This document shows positions 30,210 to 39,508 of a stretch of 44,421 bases of DNA, one piece after another. The position numbers were made by a program, and so were the translations under genes. Below the pieces are notes generated by a model. It was not told the DNA's origin and ran no database searches. It saw nothing but the letters and a program-made list of their open reading frames with translations. The stretch spans positions 1 to 44,421 of the forward strand of contig CAYNST010000015.1 of assembly GCA_964399955.1 (NCBI GenBank), given 5' to 3'. Every line of letters starts with the position of its first letter. Positions within the stretch are counted from its first letter, which is position 1. The DNA comes from CAYNST01 sp964399955 (GTDB taxonomy: Bacteria; Pseudomonadota; Gammaproteobacteria; Pseudomonadales; Cellvibrionaceae).

Positions 30210-30752
30210 TCAGTCCTTCAGCAGCGACAAAAACTCCGCGCGGGTGGCCGGCTTGCTTCTGAAACAGCCGAGCATGGCAGAGGTTTTCATATAAGAATTT
30301 TGTTTGCCAACGCCGCGCATCATCATGCACAAATGTTTCGCTTCAATAATGACCGCGACGCCTATGGCGTCTGTCACCTGCAGTATGGTTTCTGCAATTT
30401 CATGAGTCAGCTGCTCCTGAATCTGCAGTCGGCGCGCGTACATATCCACAATGCGCGCTACCTTGGACAACCCCAACACCTTGCCCCGGGGAATGTAGCC
30501 CACGTGCGCCTTGCCTATGAAGGGCAGCAGGTGATGCTCACACATTGAGTACAGCTCAATATCCTTGACCATGATCAGCTCGGTCGAGTCCGAGGGGAAC
30601 AGGGCGTTGTTGACCAGTTCTTCCAGGTTTTGCTGATAACCGCTGGTTAAATAGGCCATGGCGGAGGCGGCGCGATCAGGCGTGCCGGCCAGGCCGGGCC
30701 GGGTAAGATCTTCGCCAATGGATTCAATGATCCCGGAGTAGAATTCCTTCAT
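30210..30752 (-). CDS. folE: GTP cyclohydrolase I
   Basis: FolE converts GTP to 7,8-dihydroneopterin triphosphate, the entry to folate and queuosine-type pathways. The 180-residue protein is of the short bacterial type. Zinc ligands are C71 and H74 (SMCEHHLLPF) and C142 (KHLCMMMRGV). The loop IPRGKVLGLSKVARIVD and the motif MRGVGKQNS are also conserved. It is a single gene on the minus strand, divergent from prmB across 287 bases in which I see no clear promoter pair. Confidence 0.95.
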   Translation of the reverse strand: MKEFYSGIIESIGEDLTRPGLAGTPDRAASAMAYLTSGYQQNLEELVNNALFPSDSTELIMVKDIELYSMCEHHLLPFIGKAHVGYIPRGKVLGLSKVARIVDMYARRLQIQEQLTHEIAETILQVTDAIGVAVIIEAKHLCMMMRGVGKQNSYMKTSAMLGCFRSKPATRAEFLSLLKD

Positions 30753-31039
30753 GATGTCGTCTCAAGCTGCTGCTGTGCAAAAGGCGGAACCCTAAGCCAA
30801 GCGCCGGTGAAAATAAAGCAATATTGCAAGTAACCATGCGGCTTACGGCCAAATATGCCCCGAGCAACCTAAAGATAATAGCCGACTGGGCAAAAACGCC
30901 AGTCGTGCGACCCCACTGAGGGCGCCGCAGGGCGGCACACCAGGCTGCGTCTTTGGGCAGTGGGCGCAAATGGGCCGAGATTAAGGGCGAAAACCCCCAC
31001 CATTTTGTTTAAAATGCGCAGCCCCTACCCGAAGACGAT

Positions 31040-31960
31040 ATGACCATGGCCAATGAAAATGTGTCCCTGAACAACGAGCTATTATCTGTGCGCGACTGGA
31101 TCCGCTGGGCGGCGAGCGAGTTTCAGCGCGCCGAACTGCACTTTGGCCATGGCACCGACAACGCGTGGGACGAAGCGGTGCAACTGGTGTTGTGGAGTAT
31201 TGCCTGCCCTTGGCAGCGCCTGCCGGAAATAGCCGACGCACGGCTGACAGGGCAGGAAAAAGACACATTGCGGTTGCTGATAGGCCGTCGTATTGCAGAA
31301 CGCCTGCCATTGCCATACATTACCGGACGAGCATTTTTTGCCGGCCTGGAATTTGAAGTGAGCAAAGATACCCTTATTCCACGCTCTCCCATTGGCGAAC
31401 TGATTGCCAATGAATTTTCGCCCTGGCTGCCGGCAGAGCCCGGGCGTATTCTTGATTTGTGCACGGGCAGTGGGTGTATCGGCATAGCCTGTGCCGATGT
31501 TTTCCCCGACGCAGAGGTTCATCTGAGCGACATCTCACTGGCGGCGCTCGCCGTTGCCGAACGCAATATTCAAAAGCACAATCTGCTTGAGCAGGTGATT
31601 GCGATTCAGTCGGACCTGTTTGAAAACCTGCCCGGCTGTTATGACCTGATTGTCTCCAATCCTCCTTACGTGGATGCGGAAGATATGGCGGCCCTGCCTG
31701 CAGAGTTCCACGCCGAGCCGAGCCTGGCACTGGCGTCGGGTGATGACGGGCTTGAATTTACCCGGCGCCTGCTGCGCGAAGCGGCCGACCACCTCAACCC
31801 CGGTGGCACGCTGATTGTTGAAGTGGGCAACAGCTTTGCGGCACTGGAGCAGTCCATGCCCGATCTGCCCTTTACCTGGGTGGAGCTTGAAAACGGGGGG
31901 CACGGGGTGTTTGTGCTCTCCCGGGAGCAACTGGTACAACACCGGGCAAGCTTTGCCTGA
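31040..31960 (+). CDS. prmB: 50S ribosomal protein L3 glutamine methyltransferase PrmB
   Basis: PrmB N5-methylates a glutamine of ribosomal protein L3. The 306-residue protein has the helical N-terminal domain and a class I methyltransferase fold: ILDLCTGSGCIGIACA (SAM-binding), then the glutamine-binding NPPYVDAEDM. The motif LPYITGRAFFAG precedes the fold. A second ATG at 31046 is possible. It is followed after 56 bases by aroC, a pairing common in gammaproteobacteria, which favours PrmB over the related PrmC. Confidence 0.93.
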   Translation: MTMANENVSLNNELLSVRDWIRWAASEFQRAELHFGHGTDNAWDEAVQLVLWSIACPWQRLPEIADARLTGQEKDTLRLLIGRRIAERLPLPYITGRAFFAGLEFEVSKDTLIPRSPIGELIANEFSPWLPAEPGRILDLCTGSGCIGIACADVFPDAEVHLSDISLAALAVAERNIQKHNLLEQVIAIQSDLFENLPGCYDLIVSNPPYVDAEDMAALPAEFHAEPSLALASGDDGLEFTRRLLREAADHLNPGGTLIVEVGNSFAALEQSMPDLPFTWVELENGGHGVFVLSREQLVQHRASFA

Positions 31961-32016
31961 AGTGCCGGGCGTGTCGGTGTATAATTTTGCGTTTGTAACA
32001 TAAGGTTCTAGTAGAT

Positions 32017-33120
32017 ATGGCGGGAAACACCTTCGGTAAGCTGTTTACGGTAACCACCTTTGGCGAAAGCCACGGCAAGGCTCTGGGTTGTATCATTGAC
32101 GGTTGCCCGCCCGGCATCGAGATTGACGAGCAGTGGGTGCAGTTGGACCTGGACCGTCGTAAACCGGGGCAGTCACGCTACACCACGCAGCGGCGCGAAG
32201 CCGACCTGGTGCGCATCCTGTCGGGCGTGTTCGAAGGCAGAACCACGGGTACACCCATTGGTATGGTGATTGAAAACACTGACCAGCGCTCCAAGGACTA
32301 CTCCAAAATACAGGACCAGTTCCGTCCCGCCCATGCGGATTACACCTACATGCAAAAGTACGGTATTCGCGATTACCGGGGCGGCGGGCGCTCCTCTGCG
32401 CGCGAAACCGCCATGCGGGTAGCCGCAGGTGCCGTTGCCAAAAAAGTACTCCTGGACACCTGGGGCATAGAGGTGCGCGGGTTTCTGGCGCAACTGGGCC
32501 CCATTGCCGCCGAATCCCTGGACTGGAACGAAGTTCACAACAATCCGTTTTTTTGCCCGGATGCCAGCAAGGTTGCAGCCATGGAGGCCTACATGCAGTC
32601 CTTGCATAAAGAGGGTGACTCCATAGGTGCGAAGATCACCGTGGTGGCCACCAAGATGATTCCGGGCCTGGGGGAGCCGGTCTTTGACCGGCTGGATGCC
32701 GACCTGGCGCACGCATTGATGAGTATCAACGCCGTCAAAGGTGTGGAAATAGGCGCAGGCTTTGCCTGCGTCACCCAGAAGGGCAGTGAGCACCGCGACG
32801 AGATTTTGCCCACCGGTTTTGTCTCCAACAATGCCGGTGGTGTGCTTGGCGGTATTTCCACAGGGCAGGACCTGATTGCCCATTTGGCGCTCAAGCCCAC
32901 CTCCAGCATTCGCATACCCGGCCGCAGTGTTGACTTGGACGGCAATGCAGTTGAAGTGGTAACCCACGGCCGGCATGACCCCTGCGTCGGCATTCGCGCC
33001 ACCCCGATTGCCGAGGCCATGATGGCGCTGGTACTGTTGGATCATGCCCTGCGGCACCGCGGTCAAAATAGCGATGTGGCCTTGGCCACACCTATTATTC
33101 CAGCCCAGTCCCCCAGCTGA
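32017..33120 (+). CDS. aroC: Chorismate synthase
   Basis: AroC removes phosphate from 5-enolpyruvylshikimate 3-phosphate to give chorismate, using reduced FMN. The 367-residue protein contains the family signatures TTFGESHGKALGCIIDGCPPG (start), YRGGGRSSARETAMRVAAGA (middle) and RHDPCVGIRATPIAEAM (end). The length is normal. A good ribosome-binding site is not apparent before the ATG. An MFS transporter gene starts 5 bases after the stop. Confidence 0.97.
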   Translation: MAGNTFGKLFTVTTFGESHGKALGCIIDGCPPGIEIDEQWVQLDLDRRKPGQSRYTTQRREADLVRILSGVFEGRTTGTPIGMVIENTDQRSKDYSKIQDQFRPAHADYTYMQKYGIRDYRGGGRSSARETAMRVAAGAVAKKVLLDTWGIEVRGFLAQLGPIAAESLDWNEVHNNPFFCPDASKVAAMEAYMQSLHKEGDSIGAKITVVATKMIPGLGEPVFDRLDADLAHALMSINAVKGVEIGAGFACVTQKGSEHRDEILPTGFVSNNAGGVLGGISTGQDLIAHLALKPTSSIRIPGRSVDLDGNAVEVVTHGRHDPCVGIRATPIAEAMMALVLLDHALRHRGQNSDVALATPIIPAQSPS

Positions 33121-33125
33121 TTGCC

Positions 33126-34292
33126 GTGGGGGGCGTTCCCTACTGGCGTCTGTCCAGCCTTTATTTTTTTTATTTTGCCGTGGTGGGCATCATGAGCCCC
33201 TACTGGGGCGTCTACCTGGATTTTCGCGGGCTTACGCCCCAGCAGATTGGCTTGGTCACGGCCATACCCATGCTGACGCGGATAGTTGCTCCCAACATTT
33301 GGGGCTGGATGGCGGATGCAAGCGGCCAGTATCTGCGGGTGATACAGTTGGGGGCTGTGGGTGCTGTTGTGGGCTTCATGGGGCTGCTTTTTTACCACGG
33401 CTACTGGGCGCTGCTGCTGTTTGCCACGGCGTTTACCTTTTGCTGGAACGCCATACTGCCGCAATTTGAAGTAATCACCCTAGACGCGCTCAAAGGCCGC
33501 ACACATTTCTACAGCCGCGTTCGACTTTGGGGGTCTGTCGGGTTTATTGCGACGGCGGTTGGGCTGGGCCTGTTGTTTGATCGCTTCTCCGTTGCCCTGC
33601 TGCCGGCCTTGCTTTGGGCATTCCTGATATTGATTGCGCTCTCAACCCTGTGGTTGCCCAAGACGCGGCAGCAGCCGGCGACGCGGGTGAGGGTGCCGCT
33701 CAAGCAGACTTTGCGGAGCAAGGCGGTGTTGTTGTTTCTGCTGGCCGCTTTTATGTTGCATGTCAGTCACGGAGCCTATTACAGTTTCTTCAGTATCTAC
33801 CTTCTAGCGGCCGGTTATTCCAGCACGGCCGTGGGTTTGCTATGGGCGCTGGGTGTGGTGGCGGAGATCCTGGTTTTTCTTAAGGTCCACCGCTTGCTGC
33901 ACCGCTTTGGACTGTGGTGGTGTTACCTGTTGAGTTTGCTGGCCGCCGGCCTGCGCTGGGTCTTGATTGGCTACTATGCAGATAACCTGGGGGTGTTGTT
34001 GTTTGCACAGTGTCTGCACGCACTCACCTTTGCCGTAGCCCACTCCGTGGCCATCGAGATGGTGCGGCGGTCCTTTCCGGAAAGCAGTCGGGGCAGTGGC
34101 CAGGCGCTTTATAGCGCCTTCTGTTACGGTGGCGGCGGTGCCCTGGGGGCCGTGCTCACCGGTCAGATCTGGTCATACAGCCCCACGGGCGCATTTGTCT
34201 TTGCCAGCGTTGTGGCGGGCCTTGGCGCCCTGATAGTGCTTTGGGCCATAGTCGGCAAGGAGACCGGGGCTTTGGGCGCAGCGCAGGCCTAA
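33126..34292 (+). CDS. MFS transporter of the HcaT-like group
   Basis: This 388-residue major-facilitator protein has about twelve hydrophobic helices. The N-terminus WRLSSLYFFYFAVVGIMSPYWGVYLD and the loop GLTPQQIGLVTAI resemble the phenylpropionate/nucleoside-type MFS group. The conserved loop between helices 2 and 3 is degenerate (NIWGWMADASGQYL in place of the G-x-x-x-D-R/K-x-G-x-R-R/K form). The start is GTG at 33126, five bases after aroC, so expression is probably coupled. The substrate is unknown. The 3' end overlaps that of the outer-membrane protein gene by four bases. Confidence 0.82.
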   Translation: MGGVPYWRLSSLYFFYFAVVGIMSPYWGVYLDFRGLTPQQIGLVTAIPMLTRIVAPNIWGWMADASGQYLRVIQLGAVGAVVGFMGLLFYHGYWALLLFATAFTFCWNAILPQFEVITLDALKGRTHFYSRVRLWGSVGFIATAVGLGLLFDRFSVALLPALLWAFLILIALSTLWLPKTRQQPATRVRVPLKQTLRSKAVLLFLLAAFMLHVSHGAYYSFFSIYLLAAGYSSTAVGLLWALGVVAEILVFLKVHRLLHRFGLWWCYLLSLLAAGLRWVLIGYYADNLGVLLFAQCLHALTFAVAHSVAIEMVRRSFPESSRGSGQALYSAFCYGGGGALGAVLTGQIWSYSPTGAFVFASVVAGLGALIVLWAIVGKETGALGAAQA

Positions 34293-35041
34293 AAGTGCAA
34301 ATAGAACTCGGCAAACGGACCGTCTGCGGTGATGTCCGCAAACAGGCCGTCGTAATCCTCAACGTTCAGATGCATGCGCCGGTACCCGAGGTTCACGCCC
34401 AGGTCCAGCAGCGGCCCCAGCTCCACGTAGTAGCCGATCATGGCGCTAAGGTCCACCACGCCTTCGCCCTGATATTTAATGGCGTTGCCTATCAGGCCAA
34501 AGGTGAGGTTGGCAAAAGGCACTGCAAATTGCGCGTTAAGGTAGAGCATGGGCAGCACGCCCTTGATCTCTGAGCGTGCCGGCGCTGTAAATTCACTTTG
34601 AATGTCAACGTAACCGTCGAGGTAGCGTGCGGTTATGCCAAGGTCCAGGTTCAACCAGTTGTCCAGCAGCTCATAATACAGAGTGGCGTCCGTGTGGGAG
34701 ATATCCATTTGCGTGAGAACCTGAAGTTCTGCGTCTATGTCTATCCCGCCCAGACGAATTCGACTGGCGGTGGTGGACCTGGCCTGAGTGTCAATTTGTG
34801 AGTGCATCAAGCGCAGATTGGGCAGCACCGGCAGTGGGTGCTCGATATGTGCCCAGATCATATTGCTGCCAACTTTGCGCAGGTTGAGTTCGTCAACGGA
34901 GGCCAGTGCGCCGTCTTCGCCCACCTCGCCGCTGAAGCTGGTCTGCCAGTATCCGGCGCCGGCGTAGACGCCAATTATATCTGCACCGGCGGCTGGGGCC
35001 AGCAGGGCTCCGGGCAGGCACATCATTAACCATTTATTCAT
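34289..35041 (-). CDS. Outer-membrane beta-barrel protein (TIGR04219-like)
   Basis: This 250-residue exported protein has a signal peptide (to about residue 20, PAAGA/DI) and alternating-polarity beta strands throughout. The final residues FAEFYLHF form a C-terminal aromatic beta-signal recognised by the BAM machinery. The sequence start IIGVYAGAGYWQTSFSGEVG resembles the TIGR04219 family. The function is not known. The ATG at 35041 begins the signal; the preceding 38 codons of open frame are not used. It converges with the MFS gene. Confidence 0.8.
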   Translation of the reverse strand: MNKWLMMCLPGALLAPAAGADIIGVYAGAGYWQTSFSGEVGEDGALASVDELNLRKVGSNMIWAHIEHPLPVLPNLRLMHSQIDTQARSTTASRIRLGGIDIDAELQVLTQMDISHTDATLYYELLDNWLNLDLGITARYLDGYVDIQSEFTAPARSEIKGVLPMLYLNAQFAVPFANLTFGLIGNAIKYQGEGVVDLSAMIGYYVELGPLLDLGVNLGYRRMHLNVEDYDGLFADITADGPFAEFYLHF

Positions 35042-35203
35042 GTTGAAACTCTTTATTTTAGTAGGTGTCGGGTTGTCTTGAGCTTCCGGCGGCCACCAGG
35101 CGGCCGTTGGCCATCGGCAGGCAAGCCGCCGCAGAGACTGGCCGAACAATTTCATGCCATGAACTGATATAGCAGAATTTTACGCAGTTGGATCTATTTG
35201 ACT

Positions 35204-36082
35204 TTATTCAGTGTGACGCTCTTGGGTAAGCATGGCATAAAAAGCGGTGGCGGCATTGCTGAAGCTGCGCCGCTTATGGCGCACCACCCCCAGCGTGCGA
35301 CTGAGGGACGCCTGCGGAACCTGGAGCTCTCTAATCTGACCGTCCAGCATCGACGCCGGCAGTAGGCTCCAGCCCAAGCCTACCGAGACCATCATTTTAA
35401 TGGTCTCCAAGTAGTTGGTGGTCATATTCAAGGTTAGAGGTAACTGGTGCCGGTCGAAGACCGCTTTGACCAATCGACCGGTGTAGGTATTCAGATCCGG
35501 TAAAATGGCGGCTTCCCCGCTCAGGCGCTGCAGACTGGTGGGCGAGACAATATCGGCGGATGGATGGCAGACAAACACCAAAGGGTCCAGCCAGAGGGCT
35601 TCTGTCAGTAGGGTCTCATTGGGTACCGGTGCCAAGGTCACTACCGCCAGTTCGCAGTCCCCGCGCAGCACACGCTCGTGAGCAATCTCCGAGTCCACAA
35701 ATTGGATCTGTAGATTAACGTCCGGATAACGGCTGGTAAACCTGCGCAAAATGGGCGGCAACTTGTGCAGGCCAACATGGTGACTGGTGCACAAGCGCAG
35801 CACACCGCGCACCTCGCCGCGCAGATCAGCCATGGCCCGCCGCGCCTCGTCCAACTGGGCGAGTATGGCGTCGGCACGGGGTAGCAAGGCTGCACCGGCC
35901 TCGGTCAGTTTGGGCCGGCGACCCAGCCTGTCAAACAGTACGGCATCCAGCGACGCTTCCAGGCTGGCAATGCGTTTGCTCACCGCCGGTTGAGTCAGGT
36001 GCAGGCGTTCGGCTGCAAGAGAAAATGAACCGCAACGTGCCACGGCGGTGAAGGCTTTCAGTGCGTCTGTGTCCAGGGGCAA
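35204..36082 (-). CDS. LysR-family transcriptional regulator divergent from leuC
   Basis: This 292-residue LysR-type regulator has an N-terminal helix-turn-helix (about 5-64: CGSFSLAAERLHLTQPAVSK, then IASLEASLDAVLFDRLGRR) and a co-inducer domain. It is divergent from leuC, the layout also seen in pseudomonads, so it may sense a leucine-pathway or aromatic intermediate and act across the 121-base shared region. The first codon is TTG; an in-frame stop closes the frame 30 bases upstream. GGAG lies only 2 bases before the TTG, so initiation may be inefficient or use another codon. Confidence 0.88.
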   Translation of the reverse strand: MPLDTDALKAFTAVARCGSFSLAAERLHLTQPAVSKRIASLEASLDAVLFDRLGRRPKLTEAGAALLPRADAILAQLDEARRAMADLRGEVRGVLRLCTSHHVGLHKLPPILRRFTSRYPDVNLQIQFVDSEIAHERVLRGDCELAVVTLAPVPNETLLTEALWLDPLVFVCHPSADIVSPTSLQRLSGEAAILPDLNTYTGRLVKAVFDRHQLPLTLNMTTNYLETIKMMVSVGLGWSLLPASMLDGQIRELQVPQASLSRTLGVVRHKRRSFSNAATAFYAMLTQERHTE

Positions 36083-36203
36083 GACTCCGGTTATTCCGCA
36101 AAGGAATCCAAATCATGAAAAGAATGAATTTGTGTAATGATAGGCGAGGGCGTAACATTTCACAATTGATTGAATAACAGGCGATGGCAACGGAGCATTA
36201 ACA

Positions 36204-37637
36204 ATGGCAGGCAAAACCTTGTACGACAAATTGTGGGACGGCCACATCGTCAAGCAGCGCGACGACGGCTCAGCACTCATTTATATTGATCGGCACATTG
36301 TGCACGAAGTGACCTCGCCCCAGGCCTTTGAAGGTTTGCGTCTGGCGGGACGCAAGCCCTGGCGAGTCTCCAGCATGCTGGCCACACCGGATCACAATGT
36401 GCCCACCACTCCGGTCGAGCGCGCCTCGGGCGTGGATGGCATTGCCGATCCCATCTCCAAAATTCAGGTGCGTACGCTCGACGACAACTGCGATGCACTG
36501 GGTATCACCGAGTTCAAGATCAACGATCCGCGGCAGGGAATTGTGCATGTCATCGGGCCGGAGACGGGTGCCTGCCTGCCGGGAATGACCATTGTCTGCG
36601 GCGATTCCCATACTTCCACCAATGGCGCACTCGGTGCTTTGTCGATTGGGATTGGTACCAGTGAGGTGGAGCATGTGATGGCTACCCAGTGCCTGATTGC
36701 CAAAAAAATGAAAAACATGCTGGTGCAGGTGGACGGCCAGCTCAAACCGGGCATCACGCCCAAGGACGTTGTACTTGCCATCATCGGCCGCATAGGCACT
36801 GCCGGTGGCACGGGTTACGCCATTGAGTTTGGCGGAGAGGTGTTTCGGGCCATGTCCATGGAGGGGCGGCTGACGGTTTGCAATATGGCCATCGAAGCCG
36901 GTGCCCGGGCAGGTATGGTGGCGGTGGACGACATCACCCTGGCCTATGTGAAGAACAAACCCTTTGCTCCCAAAGGCCAGCAATGGGCGCGCGCGGTGGC
37001 CAGTTGGCGGGAACTGCACAGCGACGCGGACGCCCGGTTTGACCAGGTGGTGAAGCTGGACGCGAAGGACATTGAAGCTCAGGTCAGTTGGGGAACCTCC
37101 CCGGAAATGGTCTTGCCTATTTCCGCTCGCGTGCCCGACCCGGAGCAGCAAACCGACCCGGTGAAAAAGCACGGTTACCGCCGCGCGCTTGAGTATATGG
37201 GGCTGCAGGCCGGGCAAGCCATAGCAGACATACGCGTTGACCGGGTGTTCATAGGGTCGTGCACCAACTCGCGCATCGAAGATATTCGAGCGGCCGCCGA
37301 GGTGGTCAGGGGGCGCAAAAAAGCCGGCTCTGTGTTGCAGGCGATGGTGGTGCCGGGTTCCGGAGCCGTCAAGGCTCAAGCCGAGCAGGAAGGCCTGGAT
37401 CGGATATTCATCGACGCCGGCTTTGAGTGGCGCGAGCCGGGCTGCTCCATGTGCCTGGCCATGAACGCGGATCGCCTGGAGCCGGAAGAACGCTGCGCTT
37501 CAACATCCAACCGCAACTTTGAGGGGCGGCAGGGTTATGGCGGCCGAACGCATCTGGTCAGCCCGGCAATGGCGGCGGGTGCGGCCATAGCGGGTCACTT
37601 TGTTGACTTGCAAACCTTTCAGACCTCAAGCCGTTAA
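36204..37637 (+). CDS. leuC: 3-isopropylmalate dehydratase large subunit
   Basis: LeuC and LeuD isomerise 2-isopropylmalate to 3-isopropylmalate in leucine synthesis. The 477-residue subunit carries the [4Fe-4S] ligands C353 (IGSCTNSRIED), C414 and C417 (EPGCSMCLAMN). The substrate-site motif TPDHNVPTT and CGDSHTSTNGALGAL are present. The gene is followed after 12 bases by leuD behind AAAGGAA. It opens the leuC-leuD-leuB cluster. Confidence 0.97.
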   Translation: MAGKTLYDKLWDGHIVKQRDDGSALIYIDRHIVHEVTSPQAFEGLRLAGRKPWRVSSMLATPDHNVPTTPVERASGVDGIADPISKIQVRTLDDNCDALGITEFKINDPRQGIVHVIGPETGACLPGMTIVCGDSHTSTNGALGALSIGIGTSEVEHVMATQCLIAKKMKNMLVQVDGQLKPGITPKDVVLAIIGRIGTAGGTGYAIEFGGEVFRAMSMEGRLTVCNMAIEAGARAGMVAVDDITLAYVKNKPFAPKGQQWARAVASWRELHSDADARFDQVVKLDAKDIEAQVSWGTSPEMVLPISARVPDPEQQTDPVKKHGYRRALEYMGLQAGQAIADIRVDRVFIGSCTNSRIEDIRAAAEVVRGRKKAGSVLQAMVVPGSGAVKAQAEQEGLDRIFIDAGFEWREPGCSMCLAMNADRLEPEERCASTSNRNFEGRQGYGGRTHLVSPAMAAGAAIAGHFVDLQTFQTSSR

Positions 37638-37649
37638 AGGAATAGACTC

Positions 37650-38315
37650 ATGAGAAGTTTTACTTGTTTGCACGGCGTGGTCGCACCTATGGACCGGGCC
37701 AACGTAGACACCGACTTAATCATACCCAAGCAGTTTTTGAAGTCCATCGCCCGTACGGGTTTTGGACCCAACCTGTTTGACGATCTGCGCTATCTGGACA
37801 AGGGCGAGCCTGGGCGGGACAACAGTACGCGCCCTTTGAACCCCGAGTTTTCCTTGAATCAGCCGCGTTACCAGGGCGCCAGCATTTTGTTGGCCCGGGA
37901 AAACTTCGGCTGCGGCTCCAGTCGCGAGCACGCTCCCTGGGCGCTGGATCAGTACGGCTTTCGTTGCATCATAGCGCCAAGCTTTGCCGATATCTTCTAC
38001 AACAACTGTTTCAAGAACGGCCTGTTGCCAGTGGTTTTACCCACCGACCATGTCGACCGACTGTTCCAGGCCATGTATGCGGAGGAGGGCTATGCCCTGA
38101 CTGTGGACCTGGCCGAACAGACAGTGACACAGCCGAACGGAGAGGCGTTCACGTTTGAGGTGGACGACTTTCGCAAGCGCTGCCTGCTGCACGGGTTTGA
38201 CGATATTGAGCTGACTCTACAGGATGCGGACGCCATTGCCGCGTTCGAAACCCGTCGACGCGAGCAGGCGCCGTGGATATTCAACTGGGGGCGGGAGGCG
38301 TCTGCGGAACAATGA
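37650..38315 (+). CDS. leuD: 3-isopropylmalate dehydratase small subunit
   Basis: LeuD is the swivel-domain partner of LeuC. The 221-residue protein is of normal size and contains VDTDLIIPKQFLKS (start), the substrate-recognition loop ENFGCGSSREHAPWAL and CIIAPSFADIFYNNCFKNGLLPV. Its stop overlaps an ATG (ATGA at 38312-38315) that could start leuB in an extended form. Confidence 0.97.
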   Translation: MRSFTCLHGVVAPMDRANVDTDLIIPKQFLKSIARTGFGPNLFDDLRYLDKGEPGRDNSTRPLNPEFSLNQPRYQGASILLARENFGCGSSREHAPWALDQYGFRCIIAPSFADIFYNNCFKNGLLPVVLPTDHVDRLFQAMYAEEGYALTVDLAEQTVTQPNGEAFTFEVDDFRKRCLLHGFDDIELTLQDADAIAAFETRRREQAPWIFNWGREASAEQ

Positions 38316-38332
38316 GCGTATTGGGAACAACA

Positions 38333-39412
38333 ATGAAAAAAATCATGGTATTGGCCGGAGACGGCATAGGTCCGGAAATAGTTGCTGAAGCAGTGAAGGT
38401 TTTGAAGAAAGCCGATCAACTGTTTGGCCTGAACCTTCAGTTTGAAGAAGACCACCTGGGCGGCAGTGCCATTGACACCTACGGTGTGCCCTTGGCAGAC
38501 CACACCCTGGCCAAATGCCGGGCAGCGGACGCCATTCTGATGGGGTCTGTCGGCGGGCCAAAGTGGGACAACAACACGGCGGATCTGCGGCCGGAAAAAG
38601 GCCTGCTGAAGCTGCGCTATGAGCTGGGCCTTTACGCCAACCTGCGCCCGGCAATTCTCTACCCACAACTGGCGGACGCCTCCACCCTGAAGCCCGAAGT
38701 GGTTGCCGGACTGGACATTCTCATAGTGCGCGAACTGACCGGCGGGATTTATTTTGGCCAGCCGCGCGGCATTCGCACGCTGGAAAACGGCGAGCGTCAG
38801 GGGTTCAACACCTATGTTTACGCAGAACACGAAATTGAACGCATAGCGCGCACCGCGTTCGATATGGCGCGCAAGCGCCAAGGTCGGGTCTGCTCGGTAG
38901 ACAAGGCCAACGTATTGGAAGTGACGGTGCTGTGGCGCGAAGTCATGGACCGCGTAGGCAAGGATTACCCGGATGTTGCGCTCAGCCACATGTACGTCGA
39001 CAACGCGGCCATGCAGTTGGTGCGAGCGCCAAAACAATTCGATGTGCTGGTCACCGGCAATATGTTTGGTGACATACTTTCCGACACCGCAGCCATGTTG
39101 ACCGGATCCATCGGCATGCTACCCTCGGCAGCACTCAACCTTGAGCGGCGCGGACTGTATGAGCCGGTGCACGGCTCTGCACCGGACATTGCCGGGCAGA
39201 ACCTGGCCAATCCGCTGGCCACCATTCTGTCTGCCTCGATGATGCTGCGCTATTCATGCGACAGCGCCCGGGCTGCGGACGCCATAGAGCAGGCGGTGGG
39301 ACGGGTTCTGGATCAAGGTTTGCGCACCGCGGATATCTTTGCCGAAGGCACGCGCAAAGTGGGTACGGCTGAAATGGGCGATGCGGTAGTGGCCGCGCTG
39401 GAACTGCTCTAG
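38333..39412 (+). CDS. leuB: 3-isopropylmalate dehydrogenase
   Basis: LeuB oxidatively decarboxylates 3-isopropylmalate to 2-oxoisocaproate with NAD+. The 359-residue protein begins MKKIMVLAGDGIGPEI. It has RELTGGIYFGQPRG with the catalytic tyrosine region, and NMFGDILSDTAAMLTGSIGMLPSA near the metal aspartates. GSAPDIAGQNLANP is the NAD-specificity loop. ATG 38333 with GGGAA upstream matches family length. The ATG at 38312, overlapping the leuD stop, would add seven residues (MSVLGTT). Confidence 0.96.
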   Translation: MKKIMVLAGDGIGPEIVAEAVKVLKKADQLFGLNLQFEEDHLGGSAIDTYGVPLADHTLAKCRAADAILMGSVGGPKWDNNTADLRPEKGLLKLRYELGLYANLRPAILYPQLADASTLKPEVVAGLDILIVRELTGGIYFGQPRGIRTLENGERQGFNTYVYAEHEIERIARTAFDMARKRQGRVCSVDKANVLEVTVLWREVMDRVGKDYPDVALSHMYVDNAAMQLVRAPKQFDVLVTGNMFGDILSDTAAMLTGSIGMLPSAALNLERRGLYEPVHGSAPDIAGQNLANPLATILSASMMLRYSCDSARAADAIEQAVGRVLDQGLRTADIFAEGTRKVGTAEMGDAVVAALELL

Positions 39413-39508
39413 CTTGTGGCTCCTGGTTGTTGCTGCGGCGCTCACATCCGCGCTTCACCAAGCGGCGCCTTGCGCAAAAAATTCAAATTCAATACAGAGG
39501 TATAGACA

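Noticed and set aside
36083..36203. A LysR-type operator between the LysR gene and leuC
   Set aside because: Only TTCA-N8-TGAA (36159-36174) was found; it does not fit the T-N11-A pattern well enough to call.
36270..37379. 369-codon minus-strand ORF opposite leuC
   Set aside because: Shadow frame of a clearly conserved enzyme.
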